A stretch of 64,000 bases of DNA, taken from contig NOWV01000057.1 of NCBI GenBank assembly GCA_003344405.1, forward strand, positions 248,001 to 312,000, read 5' to 3'. This stretch comes from Trichoplax sp. H2. Taxonomy: Eukaryota; Placozoa; Uniplacotomia; Trichoplacea. Below the pieces are notes generated by a model. That model saw only the letters and a program-made list of their open reading frames with translations. It was not told the origin of the DNA and did not search any database. This document shows, piece after piece, positions 26,453-38,230 of the stretch. The translations under genes and the position numbers were made by a program. Each line of letters opens with the position of its first letter. The stretch's first letter is position 1.

Positions 26453-27966
26453 TAATATATTAAATGTTATATGATACGTATATCTTTTGTCCTATTCTTA
26501 TCCTTAAAAATTTGTATTATTTGTTCACACACTTCTGAATTGAAACTTACTACACGACAGTGATTTATAATTTTACATTTTTAGCATGATTTTAATTTAC
26601 GTTGATCTTATTAGTAAAATAACTATCTGTAAACCTAAGATACCGTATAGGGAAAAAATTTATAAGGATATATTATTAATCGATTAACTGTTATCTATTG
26701 ATCCTATTCCGGATTTATGTCATATCATGATAAATTATGGTTACGTTAATCACTTTCATAACATGCTAATGATTAGGTAGGTAGAGCTCCTTTTTCATCT
26801 ACCATGACTTAATCGAATTCAGTATCAACAAGTATTGCAGCAATGCTAGTTTTTTTATATCAAAAATCAGCACTCTTGCCACAAGTGTGCATATACAGTA
26901 CATATGTGTCCACACGAATTTATGGTTATGATGTAATCATTCATAACCTAATGGATTTATTTATCCTGTGTTACTGTTTGTGATGTTTCTTATGTATTAT
27001 CCTGATTTGAGAATATTTTTACCTACTTTTCTATAAATTAGCTGAGGTTTAATAATATCAAGTGATTGCTATGTATTGACGACTTGTTTACAAACAAATT
27101 GCATTTCAATAAATCATCAATCGGACTAATGATAAAAAAATGTTTTTCAGAAGTTTCCTTGCTTTAATATGTTGGTTCAATTGATCTTGTTTGCTTATGA
27201 TTACGTAGTAGTAGGTGTGATAACAACTATTGATTAAGATTCGTTGCCGATGATGATGAGAAGAATACCTATTTTTGTTTACTTACCGTAATAAATTTCG
27301 ATTATTTTTTATTTTTTCCTCAAGCCCTCATCAAATTAGGTGCGGATATTTTTAAATTGTGATAAATTAGCCAAGAAATTTCATTTTATTCTCCTTACAC
27401 TGTACTATTTCCAATCATTCGCGAATGCGTATTAAGACGTTAGAGGTCTTACATTTTCGCTCTCAGAAGCTATCGTTCTAGTATCATGCACGTACAGTAT
27501 ATTGCCTAGGTACAGTAGGTGTATGATTACGTTTATCAATCAGTAATTCACAGCAGGATAAATTACGAAATACGAACAATATGCATGTTCAGCGGGTAGT
27601 CTTTGCCATTGCGTATATAAAGATTTCAGGACTGAAATGATAATTAAAATCCTGGCTTTTCTTCTTTATACTTGCCATGCATTCTTATCAACGATTTACT
27701 AGTACACTAAGTACTGTACAGTGTACAGTATAATATTCCCTTAATATTAATATTTAGAAACTGAATACTTTTTGATTCGTTAGCTTTGACAATAATATTG
27801 CGCTCAATTCAATTTAGTGATGATATTTGAGAGCCTCCATTACGATCTCTCGAGTGGAATTAAAATATACTAAATATTTCGTATATATTTATTTTTTACT
27901 TGTTCGTGGCACTTGCCGGCTAAGCTAAAGCAAACGCCATTGGGTAGGTGTTAGGAGCTGTTACGC
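26453..27966. other. Intergenic stretch upstream of the P450 gene
   Basis: AT-rich; no exons, RNA genes or repeats recognised apart from a short GTACAGTGTACAGTA palindrome near 27717-27731. It should contain the P450 promoter, but no specific element can be named. Confidence 0.4.
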
Positions 27967-30900
27967 ATGCGTCACAAAGTAGTTTCCGTCAAGATGGAGC
28001 AACACGATATGGTGTTGTTGATTGCTTTAGCTTTCTTTACTTTACTTTTTCTCTATTTTATGCCCAGGAAGAAGAATCGCCAACCTCCAGTTATCGGTGG
28101 CTATATACCATTAATAGGTTGCGCGATACAATTTGGACGAGATCCAATCCAGTTTATACGTCAATGTCGTGATAAGGTAAGCAATTACGTTAAGGTCTAC
28201 GCTTTGTTGATGCAACAATTCGGAGACGTGTAAAACGCTCAGTATCTTGATGATGTTATGTACATCTAGTAGCAGCTCCTGACTTGCTAAATGCTTGGGC
28301 TGATTAGATTATTTTGTTAGTCTGATAACGAGAAAATACACCTATTAGAAATACCGAGTTTGTTAATTTACTTCCTTTGTTTTAAATTATATCTTGCAGT
28401 ATGGAAAGATTTTTACGTTATCTTTACCTGGACAGCGTTTAACCTTCTTACTGGATGCTAATGACTATGATAAATATTATAGTACCAATTGCGTCGATTT
28501 TCAAGCTGCAGTTCAACCAACATGCCAAAAAACTGCTAATATTACCAAATCAGCTTTTATTGATAGCCATTCTAAATTACACGATCTAGTTAAAGGAAGG
28601 CTGTCATCCAATTACCTGCAAGTATTATCGATCAAACTAAGCCAAAAATTTCATCAACAAAGTAAAAAACTGCCTCAAGATGTTGAGATGGAATTAATGG
28701 ACATTGTCAAGACATTTATGTTTAAACCTGTCCTGGAATGTATGTTTGGTGATGATATACTATTTTCCAAGAAGGTATAACCTTTTGTAAATATCAAATC
28801 AAGTAATATGTGGCAGATGGTATATATTCTGTATTTTACAGGTGGTTAATATATTACCAATTGCATTACCGTGGTTACGCTCGTTAGTTATTGCATTCAG
28901 TTTGCTTTTTGAATTATTAACAAAGTCTGGGGATCCCGTGAAGACTTGAGAAATCGCTGCAAGCATTATACTATACCTCTATAGCTTGGATAGTGCATAC
29001 AAGTGATCGATACAGTGCTTGAAATGGAAATCTTGATATAAATAATTTTTGTTATTTATGATGTTTGCTATTAGAGCGATTGTGAAGATTTGTGGCAGCA
29101 ATTGAAGGATTTTGATGCTGATTTTGAAATGGGAGCACAAATTCCAGAAGTATTTCTAAGGTTGTCTGAGATTTTTAGTTAGGGAATTGTAGTGTAAATG
29201 AAATAATTCTGAAACAGTGTCTAACTTGTCCATATTGCATTTCTTGACTATTATATAGCAAGTGGGCTAAATCAAAACTGTGGCTATTAAGAAAATTTGA
29301 GCATGCGGTTCAACAAGCCAAAGGTTTTAATAATTTAATCACTTCGTTTGCCTGTTATTACCTTAACATTAACTTTGTTTATCTGAATATACTTGTACAT
29401 CCTCCATGATGATGAAAATGGTCGATCTCATCTGCTCTTCTAACATTTCTTGATAGATGTAAACTCAGACCAGGATAACAATTCTAAGGTTGTTACATAA
29501 TCGTCATATATTCAATTGCAACAATTTCTTGTAGATTTACTATCAGCCTTACTTGAATTTCTTAATAAAAGAAACGTTTCAGGATTGCATCGAGTAACTT
29601 ATAGAAATTAATATAACTATTACATTGCGTCTAAGTAATATTATCAATGTACTCTATACAGACTATTTTCCAGTCCTTACTGAGCACCGTCAGGAAAGAT
29701 GCTGCTGCAAATTTTGGATTGCTGTTTTTTTGGGCAACCCAAGCTAATGCAATACCGGTTTGTATTATTATTCACTTTGCAATGTTACATTGTCCGCATG
29801 AAAAAACATTTATGCACTGTCTGTGTGATCGATGTTTTCTTTACGTTTTTCAATTCTTCTGATTTTACGTATGTGAATGAAGCGTAATGCTCGTATATAT
29901 GATTATGCATATGCTGTATATTTTTTTGTAGGCGGTTTATTGGAGCCTTATAAATATTTGTCAAAATCCACGTATATATGAAAAAGTTATGGAAAATTTA
30001 CTATCTGTGTGGTCAATTGCAGGTACCAACAAAAAATTAATGGTCTGAAGTCTAATATAGATGAATTTCTGTATCAAAATTGTTAATTAATACCCGTTAT
30101 CTTAAGAAATTCTTTAATGTTAGCATTTTTTACGGAAATACCGAAACTGTCCAATAATTATTAACAGATGATGAAGTGATGATTAAAGAAGAAGATATCA
30201 AACATCTATCCTACATAAAATGGTATTTTATATTTTTTTCGACCATTCGCAGCACTATTCCGTCCTAAGATATCAAAATATCAATCACACTCTAAAATAG
30301 GTGTATCTTAGAAGCGATAAGATTAGAAAGCCCAGGAGTGTCTTCTCCAAGAATGGTCACTAAACCTATTGAATTTCAGGTTCCTATACATCTGAAATTA
30401 AGAAATTTTGCTGCATTTCTTGTAAGCTAAGATAGCTATGATTGAAAATAAATTGAAAATCTGCTATAGAATTTTGTTGTTCCGCCTGGGAATATGATGG
30501 TTATAAGCCCATTTTGGTCGCATCGAGATAAGGACTACTTTACCGATCCTGATACATATAATCCTGTATGTGTAGCATCAATGACGAGCTTATTGTGGTA
30601 CTAGTAAATATCATGACGTCGATATACTATCTTATTAAACCATGTTACTTAATTCTACCGAAATTAAAGTGATGTTATTGATGGAACTGATGGCAAATAT
30701 TATCATAGGATCGCTGGTTGAAGATGAATAATACGAAAAAAGCTTTTATAGATGGATTCGTTGCATTTGGAGGTGGAAGATACCAGTGCCCAGGAAGGTT
30801 AGTATACTGTATACATTTATATATGACATGCACTTAAAGAGTTCTGGTATAAGTAATTATAAAAAAGGTAAAATTTTAGGTGGTTCGCTATCATGGAAAT

Positions 30901-31136
30901 GCAAGTTTTTATTTCTTTACTTCTTTTAAACTATAAAATCGAATTGATAGACTGCAAGCCTCAGGTTCGTTGTAACACTTTGAATTTTACTAAGTAGCAT
31001 TTATAATATCCAACTTATGTCGAAGGAATCTGAGTTTCTACTTTATCTTACATAGAAACCGACACGTCTGGTAGGCCTCCAGCATCCGCATACTGCATGC
31101 ATAGCAAAACTAAGTAGGCGAAACTCTTGTAGATAA
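27967..31136 (+). CDS. Cytochrome P450 of the CYP7/CYP8/CYP39 type (13 exons, about 479 aa)
   Basis: Haem-thiolate monooxygenase or isomerase, membrane-anchored, probably in the ER. Exons: 27967-28176, 28400-28774, 29075-29160, 29259-29323, 29457-29488, 29662-29757, 29932-30022, 30168-30222, 30301-30379, 30470-30565, 30709-30797, 30880-30964 and 31056-31136; together 480 codons. An N-terminal hydrophobic anchor (VLLIALAFFTLLFLYFMP) precedes a PPVIGGYIPLIG hinge. The I-helix reads FFWATQANAIP, like the WASQAN of CYP7A1, and lacks the usual acid-Thr pair. The K-helix ExxR is in LEAIRLESPG. The haem loop is FGGGRYQCPGR; as in CYP7/8, the usual Arg before the Cys is missing. This family includes sterol 7-alpha-hydroxylases and prostacyclin synthase; the substrate cannot be read from sequence. 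An ATG at 27994 is an alternative start. The gene is tail-to-tail with HGD. Confidence 0.94.
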
Positions 31137-31670
31137 AAATTTTAGCTACATTATGAACATCAAAAGATACAAATACTGCGATATGGTTCAAACAACATTT
31201 TAATTCGACATCAGGAAGATATAATCCAGAATTATTGTAGCTACATATAGCTGAGCAAATGACCAATGTTAAATCTACGTCCAGAGTTACAACGCTGTAG
31301 TTGCTCTATTACTGAAACATTTTACTACAACTTGTTACAAGCTTACCACATTATTATCTATCCAGGTTATACCACAAATGTAAGCCAACTATAGGGCAGA
31401 TATAATGTACTAACAAACCCTTAGAATTTCATATTTGCAATGTTTGCCGAATTTTTGTTTTACTGTGAACATATCATACATGTAACTTCTAGTACATAAA
31501 TAAATTCATCCATTTTGTACGTTAACATCTAATGCACCGCTTAATGAAGACTTCCTCAATGACCTCAACAAATTTTTTAGTCATGCAGAGAAAAATACTA
31601 CTAGTGTGGGATGACTATATAATATGACTTAATTTAATGCCTATGGTTGTCATAAACGATAACATGCAAT
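31137..31670. other. Short convergent intergenic spacer
   Basis: A gap of 534 bp between the P450 stop codon (+) and the HGD stop codon (-). It must hold both 3' UTRs and polyadenylation sites; no coding or RNA feature was recognised. Confidence 0.5.
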
Positions 31671-34600
31671 TTATGGCTTCCAATTAGGATCAAAGTGCTT
31701 TTTCAAGTCAGACCAACAAGTGTAATATTTTGGGTCAATTTTACGGCAAACTTCTTCTCCCCACTTGGTTAACGCTAAACCAAACGAAGTTTCAAACATA
31801 AATGCCTAATTGATATACAGATGAAATACAGTTAATATTTCTTTAGCAAAACCATATTCAGTATAACTTTTACAATCGTTCTCATTATAGCAATACCATA
31901 GTGCCTCCAATATGAAAGGGTTTAAGCTCTCCATTTGATGATTGCTCAAAACATTGAGTGTCAGGTCCATGAGGCGTATACATGCTGTGTAAACTAGCAC
32001 CACCTGGAGCAAAACCTTCTTCCTTCGCTTCATATTGTCCCGAGATCAGTCCCATAAATTCGCTCATACAATTTCCTAAGTATCGATAAAACAGCATTAT
32101 CAATCGTGAATATATATACATTATGTATATCAATGTCACAGCAGAAATAACTTTTAAGTGTTTGAAGCACGAAGAAACATACTGTGATAGTAAGGAGGTC
32201 TAAATGTATGCTCTTGTACAGCCCACCGGGGAGGAAAGATTACAAAATCTGCAATCGCAACACCAGGCGTATTGGAAGGAGCCGTAAGGACAGTAAATAT
32301 TGAAGGATCCTGGATAGTAAGTAAAGTTTACACTTAGGTGTATGCAGCATTCTAAACTTGTGAAGTAATTTACTTTTGGAAGGTAAAATTAATTACCGCA
32401 TGATCAAACTCAACAGCATTTATAACCATAAAGTTACTAAGATCATATTTATACGGAACAAAGTTTCCTCTCCAAGCAACAACATCAAATGGAGAATGAT
32501 CCTGTGAAAGAAGTAGCATAGTTAAATACAGCGTTATAAATACCCACAATTGAAAATTTTCGATAATAAATTACCTGCATGGCGCAAAATAAATGTCCCT
32601 GATATTTATTAACGACCTGAAAGCCATCTTCGTATGTCTCATCGACAAAACTAGCCTTAGGGCTTAAGAAGTCGAAGGGATTTGCTAGCCCATTTGCACC
32701 TATAATTCAACAGAAACATTTTTCTATCAATGCTATATTGACAGTTGATATACAGCATAATAACAAACAAGTAAGCGAATGTAGAATGCAGGAAAAAGTG
32801 ATTGCAACAAGCTTAATGCAATCAGAGCTGAAGCATTCCATTACAATTATATGTGTTTATCATAGTACCTAAAGCAGACTTTAATATGCTACTTAGCAAT
32901 TCTATGACAAACATTTAAGAGTTACGCTAGTTCAGTATTAAATTATCATTATTACCAATCGGTCCTAAATTAGGTAACCGAAAATGAACGCCCCAAACTT
33001 CCAAAATATATCCTCTACTTGGTTCGTCAATTGCTACGGAAAAACGGATTCCGTGCTTTTAAGATAAAAATAGTTAAGGAACTATTTAAGATGTAGTTAA
33101 AACAAGTTACTATGACATAGTTATGCGTAAGCGAGCGACTTCACTTACTTGGATGACGCAAATTTCGTTAGGGTTTACATCTAGTTTACCAAATTCTGTA
33201 GTAATGCGTAACTTTCCTTTCTGTGGAACTGATATCGCATGGTAAATATTTAATAGTTAAGTTATTAATGTACATGATATGAGGTAAAATTTTCAAGAAT
33301 GTAACAAACCAATTAAGAAATCACCATCGCTGTTATAGAAGCATCTACATTTGAATAGAATACAAACAAAGCCTTATTATAGGATAACCTGTATCAACTT
33401 GACTTAGCATGTTTTTAAATTTTCGTGCCAAATACCTATTTGTCATAGATTTGTTGCAGGCATAGATATGAATCGCTGTGCCATTTCGTTCACGAGGACT
33501 GCCAGCACCGCACACAGTCGCCAATCCCTAAAATTAATATACGATGGTATTTTATACTATGCCTTACTAGGATACAACTGTAAGGATGTCTTTAATATTC
33601 GCACTTATGATTACTGAAAATATTTTAATTCAACGTACCTGGACAAAATCAATTTCCTGATCGTTTGAAGGAAGATCGAAAGGTTTCCAACGAAGCTAAA
33701 GATCGCATTTGAGATACGATATTATGATCACGATGACAAATTAAAGTAGCAATTAGCATTGCTTATAAACATAGTGTTAGAGTAGTACTTGAATTTATCG
33801 AAGTCAATTATACCTGATTAGGATTAGGATGCTGCTCATCCCAATCATGAGACAAATTTCCTCTTTCCATGGCTTTAAACGGTTCGTGCTGTACAGAAGG
33901 GCGGATTCGATACAACCAGCTGAAATGATACTTGATATTATAAATTGTTTACAAATGATTGACAAGCGTAATACCAATCTAAGCCAAAAAATCGGTACAC
34001 CACCAAACGAGCAGGAAACAAACAACATTCGTAGCTGGCTTTCAATTTTTATGTAGCATATTTAATACCTTCTTTGATTTGTCTCCCGAGGACAGGTAAA
34101 TGCAGTCCCAGATATTTGTTCGGCATACAGACCATAAGGGCATTTCTGTGGACTATTCTGTTAATTGAGAAGTAAGTATATCTTATGCTTGGATAAATTT
34201 GGGATATATCCTTGTAATTAATTCAAATGTTATCTAACTGTTGTTTGAAATCTCAGTATTGTATAGTATCGTAAAGTTATATATTTCATTCTATAAGGTG
34301 TAAGTGCTACTGCCATGTTGAGTATTTCAAGATACATTTGATTGAAGATCATTCGCATAATGGTACCCATATAGAGTACTCAAATTGAGTCATCACTTTA
34401 CTAACTTAATGAGACGAGATAATTAATCAGTTCAAATCATTACGATACAAAATTCTCACTGCGGAAAACAACGAATGATACATGCTTATTATCATGTGAT
34501 TAATCCGACTTAATCCAATCATTATTTATAATTTATCACAACGGGCAAGAACTGGTATTCACTGTAATCTTGTCATTCAATTGTGAAAGTTGTGACGGGA

Positions 34601-35574
34601 CAAGGGTATGCACAGAATGAAGTAAATGGTTGTATCATTTCGTCAAGCATGACAAGAAGGATGTTATACGCATTATTGTTGGGAATCTCATGATATTGTA
34701 GTTATAACATGACGATCACATGCTCGGAGTGCGGTAATTTACTATTTAACAATCATTTCATCCAGTATCGTACCACTGAAGTAGTCCAATATGTGAAAGC
34801 ATAGACTGCTACAAAAGTATTTCATGGTGAACATGTCTTTACTCTTCAATTCTTTGCTGAAACTATTCAACTAATGATATGTGTTTATCGATACTTGAAT
34901 AGCCCCAAGCAGCGTCGATTTAGTCAACGATCATAGGTTGAAATTTTAGTTTCAGTCAAGAATTGAAGAGTGAAGACCTTCTTGACGGGGGCCTAAGGTG
35001 CAGTCAACAAGTGAATTCACTATGAAGAAATTGATATCGATATGAAGATACAGTAGGGTGATCCAGATTGCAAAGTAATAATCAGTCAACGGCCTATAGG
35101 ACTAAATATCATCGATTTGCAGCATCAAACGATACAAGTAGTTACAGTATCTTTCGTCATTACAGTAGTAGGCAAATACAAACTGTCCTATGAGTGATGC
35201 AATGTGATGATTGCTACCGTATTTGTCCATTTGTCATACTACAGTAAAGTATGATAGCATCGATCAAAATTGGTACGATTTGTCTGTCTAGTTGATATGA
35301 TATCGCACGAGTAGACATAGGACGAAAGCAGTGAACACTAATCGTCGATTCATTATTTTGTTAGACATTAGGAATGGAATAGGTAGTCACTTGGTGCTAG
35401 CATAATCTTGAATGAAAATTACATTTCCTTCTTAGCATTACTCTAACTGAATTCAATGCATTACCATAGACTGTCAGATCAGTCTAAAAGTAGGTCATCT
35501 TCTCTTACCTGGCCCTTAGGTAAAGCGTCAGGCAAAGCTTCTGACGAGAATTCGTTACCAAATCCGGATAAATA
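31671..35574 (-). CDS. HGD: Homogentisate 1,2-dioxygenase
   Basis: Fe(II) ring-cleaving enzyme of tyrosine and phenylalanine catabolism, converting homogentisate to maleylacetoacetate in the cytosol. Exons: 35574-35509, 34157-34069, 33919-33814, 33695-33639, 33527-33436, 33344-33310, 33228-33149, 33055-32956, 32699-32575, 32501-32397, 32309-32183, 32075-31897 and 31805-31671 (431 codons plus TAA; the human enzyme has 445 residues). Landmarks: [14 protein letters not shown] at the N-terminus, [37 protein letters not shown], and the metal-binding region [15 protein letters not shown] followed by MYTPHGPD, which contain the His, Glu and His iron ligands. The initiator Met lies in a further upstream exon. 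An ATG at 35652 (reading M-A-E-T, like the family's MAE start) is a candidate, but its only close GT donor is out of phase with the next exon, so the start is unresolved. Intron 1 of the visible exons is 1.35 kb. Confidence 0.97.
34836..34976. repeat. Imperfect inverted repeat (28-bp arms) in an HGD intron
   Basis: The left arm at 34836-34863 (TCTTTACTCTTCAATTC...GAAAC) is matched by the reverse complement of 34949-34976 with three mismatches. Pairing may continue inward with a small indel (TATTCAACT against the complement of AGGTTGAAAT). The loop is about 85 bp. Transcribed RNA could form a hairpin. It may be a MITE remnant or chance; no family was recognised. Confidence 0.6.
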
Positions 35575-36397
35575 CTAACATATTGCATAGAATAATCATA
35601 TTAAAACTAAAATGAACAAGATATTGAATGAACAAGCACTTGTTTCGGCCATAAATTCTAAATTCTATCAACACTGCTAAGGAATACTTTAGAGAATTAT
35701 TATTTCACCTCCATTTCCGACATGATTATTGAAGCCTTCTGCTATGTGAAGCGAACGAGGATGACGTGCAATCGCCGTTTCGGGCGTAGGGGTACCCAAG
35801 GTATTTTGTTTTCCCTCTACAGTACGTACTGTACCAACGGTACTGTAATCCAAGTCACGTACAGTACTGTACAGTACATTGTGCAGTTTACAATTAGTAA
35901 AAAAGAAAGAGAGAAAAGAAAGGGGGCGAACTCGAGGGTTTTGGCCCATTCAACGTCCGCTTCTAGAAAAATAATCTTATACTGTGACTAGGCACAGTAT
36001 AAGATTAGACTATCAGCTGGTCGACGTGATCATGCGACATGGAAGAACGTGACTAGTCGACAGCTTTCTATCTGTTGTTTGTCCAACATTGCATTTCAAC
36101 AGCTACTACAGTACAGTAGTCGCTTACAATACAGCACGGTAGCAGCCTTAGCAGGATCATGTAGAGAAACCATGGAGCTTTATGAACTGTATAAAAGAAA
36201 AGAAATCAACCACAGGACACTATCGAGATTCAGGAATCACCATATTCAGTCATTCGGTCATACAGTACTACGGGAACAAAAAAAGGCACAAGTGGGTTGC
36301 GATACCGCGATGACGTCATATGTCTACTTTAAGTACAAAATTTTCCACTGTTTCTACTGGTCCTGCGTACCAGGCGAGAGTCTGCTCGTGGGGCTAA
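35575..36397. other. HGD 5' region and SRP RNA upstream region
   Basis: Contains the candidate HGD start ATG (35652), a cluster of GTAC-rich palindromes (about 35820-35885 and 36105-36145), and the CRE annotated separately. G+C is higher than in the flanks. Open frames here (for example 36049-36444, +) run into the SRP RNA gene and show no protein family. Confidence 0.45.
36311..36318. promoter_or_regulatory. CRE/ATF site upstream of the SRP RNA gene
   Basis: A perfect palindromic TGACGTCA lies about 80-87 bp before the inferred SRP RNA 5' end. Human 7SL genes also depend on an upstream ATF/CRE element in addition to internal Pol III signals, so the position is suggestive of function. The site is seen directly; its use is inferred. 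Confidence 0.6.
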
Positions 36398-36690
36398 GCT
36401 GGGTGTGGCGGCGCGCACCTGTAATCGAGCTACTTCGAAGCTGAGGTAGTGAACTGCTTGAGGTCGGGGTTCTTACTGGTAGTTATCCTATGTCGATCGA
36501 GCGTCCACACTAAGCCTTGTGTCAATATGGGCAGTTAGAGGGAGCTCTAAATGTCCAGGTTGCGTAATGAGGAATGAATCGGCCCAGGGTGGAAACACAG
36601 CAGGCAAAAGTTCCCGCATCAGGCAGTAGTGGGATAGCGCTCGTGAATAGGGAGCTTATTAGTAGCCCGATCAAGATAGTAGAACATTGC
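36398..36690 (+). ncRNA. Signal recognition particle RNA (7SL/SRP RNA), about 293 nt
   Basis: RNA scaffold of SRP, which pauses translation and delivers ribosomes with signal peptides to the ER. Recognised by base-level similarity to vertebrate 7SL along its whole length. The Alu domain starts GCTGGGTGTGGCGGCGCGCA, then CCTGTAATCGAGCTAC and GAAGCTGAGG. The S domain has GTCCACACTAAG, TCAATATGG, a helix-6 loop in AGAGGGAGCTCT, CCAGGTTGCGTAATGAGG, GGCCCAGGGTGGAAACACAG and CAGTAGTGGGATAGCGC. The GTGGAAACACAGCAGGCAAAA region is the conserved helix-8 site bound by SRP54/Ffh. It is followed directly by a T-run terminator. The 5' and 3' ends are set by alignment and by the T-run, so they may be off by a few bases. 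Confidence 0.96.
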
Positions 36691-36696
36691 TTTTTT
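36691..36696 (+). terminator. RNA polymerase III T-run terminator
   Basis: Six consecutive T residues directly after the SRP RNA, followed by more T-rich sequence (TTTCTTTTCTTTT). This is the usual Pol III stop signal and sets the 3' end of the RNA. Confidence 0.8.
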
Positions 36697-38230
36697 GATT
36701 TCTTTTCTTTTAGAACGTTACTGGGTAGTACAGTATACGCAACAAGGTAGCTATTCTACACACACTGGCATTAGCTTACCACTACCGTATATCGTGGTAA
36801 TACTGCACATCGTAAGATTGTTATTGAGTTGCATAAAATGATGGAAAGCTGACGTAAGCGAAAACTAGGAACTGTAAATACCGATCATTCTTATATTGGG
36901 CTGGTAAAAAATAATAAACATTTCATGCTTTAGTCGACACTTTCTAGTTGTACTCGTATTTGTCCCATTTTGTTAAATAGTACAAGCAAAGAATGTACTT
37001 TAAATTACTAGTGAGCGTACGTAATCATAAAATGGATCAAATTTGAAACATCAGATCGACAGGTTTCCAATCACATATTTACTCTATGCAAGCCTTATGG
37101 CAGTTATTTAAAAACCAAGTCGCGCATCAGTTAAGCTCTATAGTATTTGCGTGCAGCACTCGCTTGAGTTAAATTTTTATATTGCCTTGACTAATAGTTA
37201 TACCTCGCTACAATTTATCAAATTTGAAGTCAGTACAAATTTGACTAATGACGAAATAAAGTATATTATTTAAAGTGAATTTCCTTTGTCAACTACCTAT
37301 CATGCAAAAATTTCTTATGGGTACTGATTTGCAATCGTGTATGATTCATTCATAGATGCCTATACGGAATGTTGATAAACTGTTAATATCACCAAAAGTA
37401 CAAACATAAAGCATAATTTATTGCCTTTCAAATCGATTTAAAGTTTATAGATGTTCACATCAATCAGTCAAAATCATTTAAAAAATAAAATGGTATCAAA
37501 AGCAAACATTATATCGTTCTAAGATTTTTAAATAGGATAGAAATTAATTAAGCCATAGTATTGTATCCTATCGGTTGTTTACTTACATAAAATAATTTAT
37601 AATAATTAACATGCATAGGATATCAGATAATTGCAAATACTATTTAATTCGCATTGCAGAACGAATTACGTACAGAAATCATATTATTATAAATTGTATT
37701 GGCATTGCATTAATGCCACCTGATGCAACAATCGTATATATAAAAGGAATTCAATAATTTCGGTGTTGTATTAATAATAGTTACTATTTGCTAACATTAT
37801 TATATTATTACTTGTATAAATGAAGTAGTTCAATTAACTTCACATAACATTATCGGTAAATGTCATATCAATTAAAATCTGGATAAAATGATTTAACCAC
37901 CACGGCGCGTCACTTAGCTTGCAGTAGAGGATAACATACCAAGAGACTTACATAAGGTAAGGTAAAAAACTTACCATCAGCTACTAATATTGCTAGTAAT
38001 GATTCAGAGAAAGTAAATTATGCCAATATGTACAGAACTGAAAATATTTTAATAAGTTATAAGACATTTTGCAATCAAGAATCACCATAATCATCAGTAC
38101 GATGTAGAGAGATGTAATCCTAGAATGCACATCGATAATAGTTATTCGGATAATAATTATGCATTTTACTCCAGGAATTTCCAAATAGATGGAAGAAAAC
38201 AATCAGTGTTCCAATCTGTTAACGTTTAAA
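36697..38230. other. Intergenic stretch between SRP RNA and the ASK kinase 3' end
   Basis: AT-rich and without recognised exons or RNA genes. A 69-codon minus-strand frame at 37993-38202 is read-through beyond the kinase stop codon in another frame and has no family motif. The kinase 3' UTR should start at the right end. Confidence 0.45.

Noticed and set aside
28843-28938. A possible extra P450 exon (VVNILPIALPWLRSLV...) in phase with both neighbours
   Set aside because: It would put a hydrophobic 32-residue insert between two P450 segments that align directly to the family without it; more likely intron sequence.
29534-29572. A possible P450 exon reading LLSALLEFLNKRN
   Set aside because: Its phases do not fit the flanking exons, and the family spacing is correct without it.
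33829-34056. Plus-strand frame of 75 codons inside the HGD locus
   Set aside because: It is antisense to a well-supported HGD exon ([14 protein letters not shown]) and has no family match.
34420-34445. GTTCAAATC resembling a tRNA B box
   Set aside because: No A box, anticodon arm or acceptor stem could be built around it.
36049-36444. Open frame of 131 codons on the plus strand
   Set aside because: Its 3' end lies inside the SRP RNA gene, its 5' part is in palindromic repeats, and the translation has no family resemblance.
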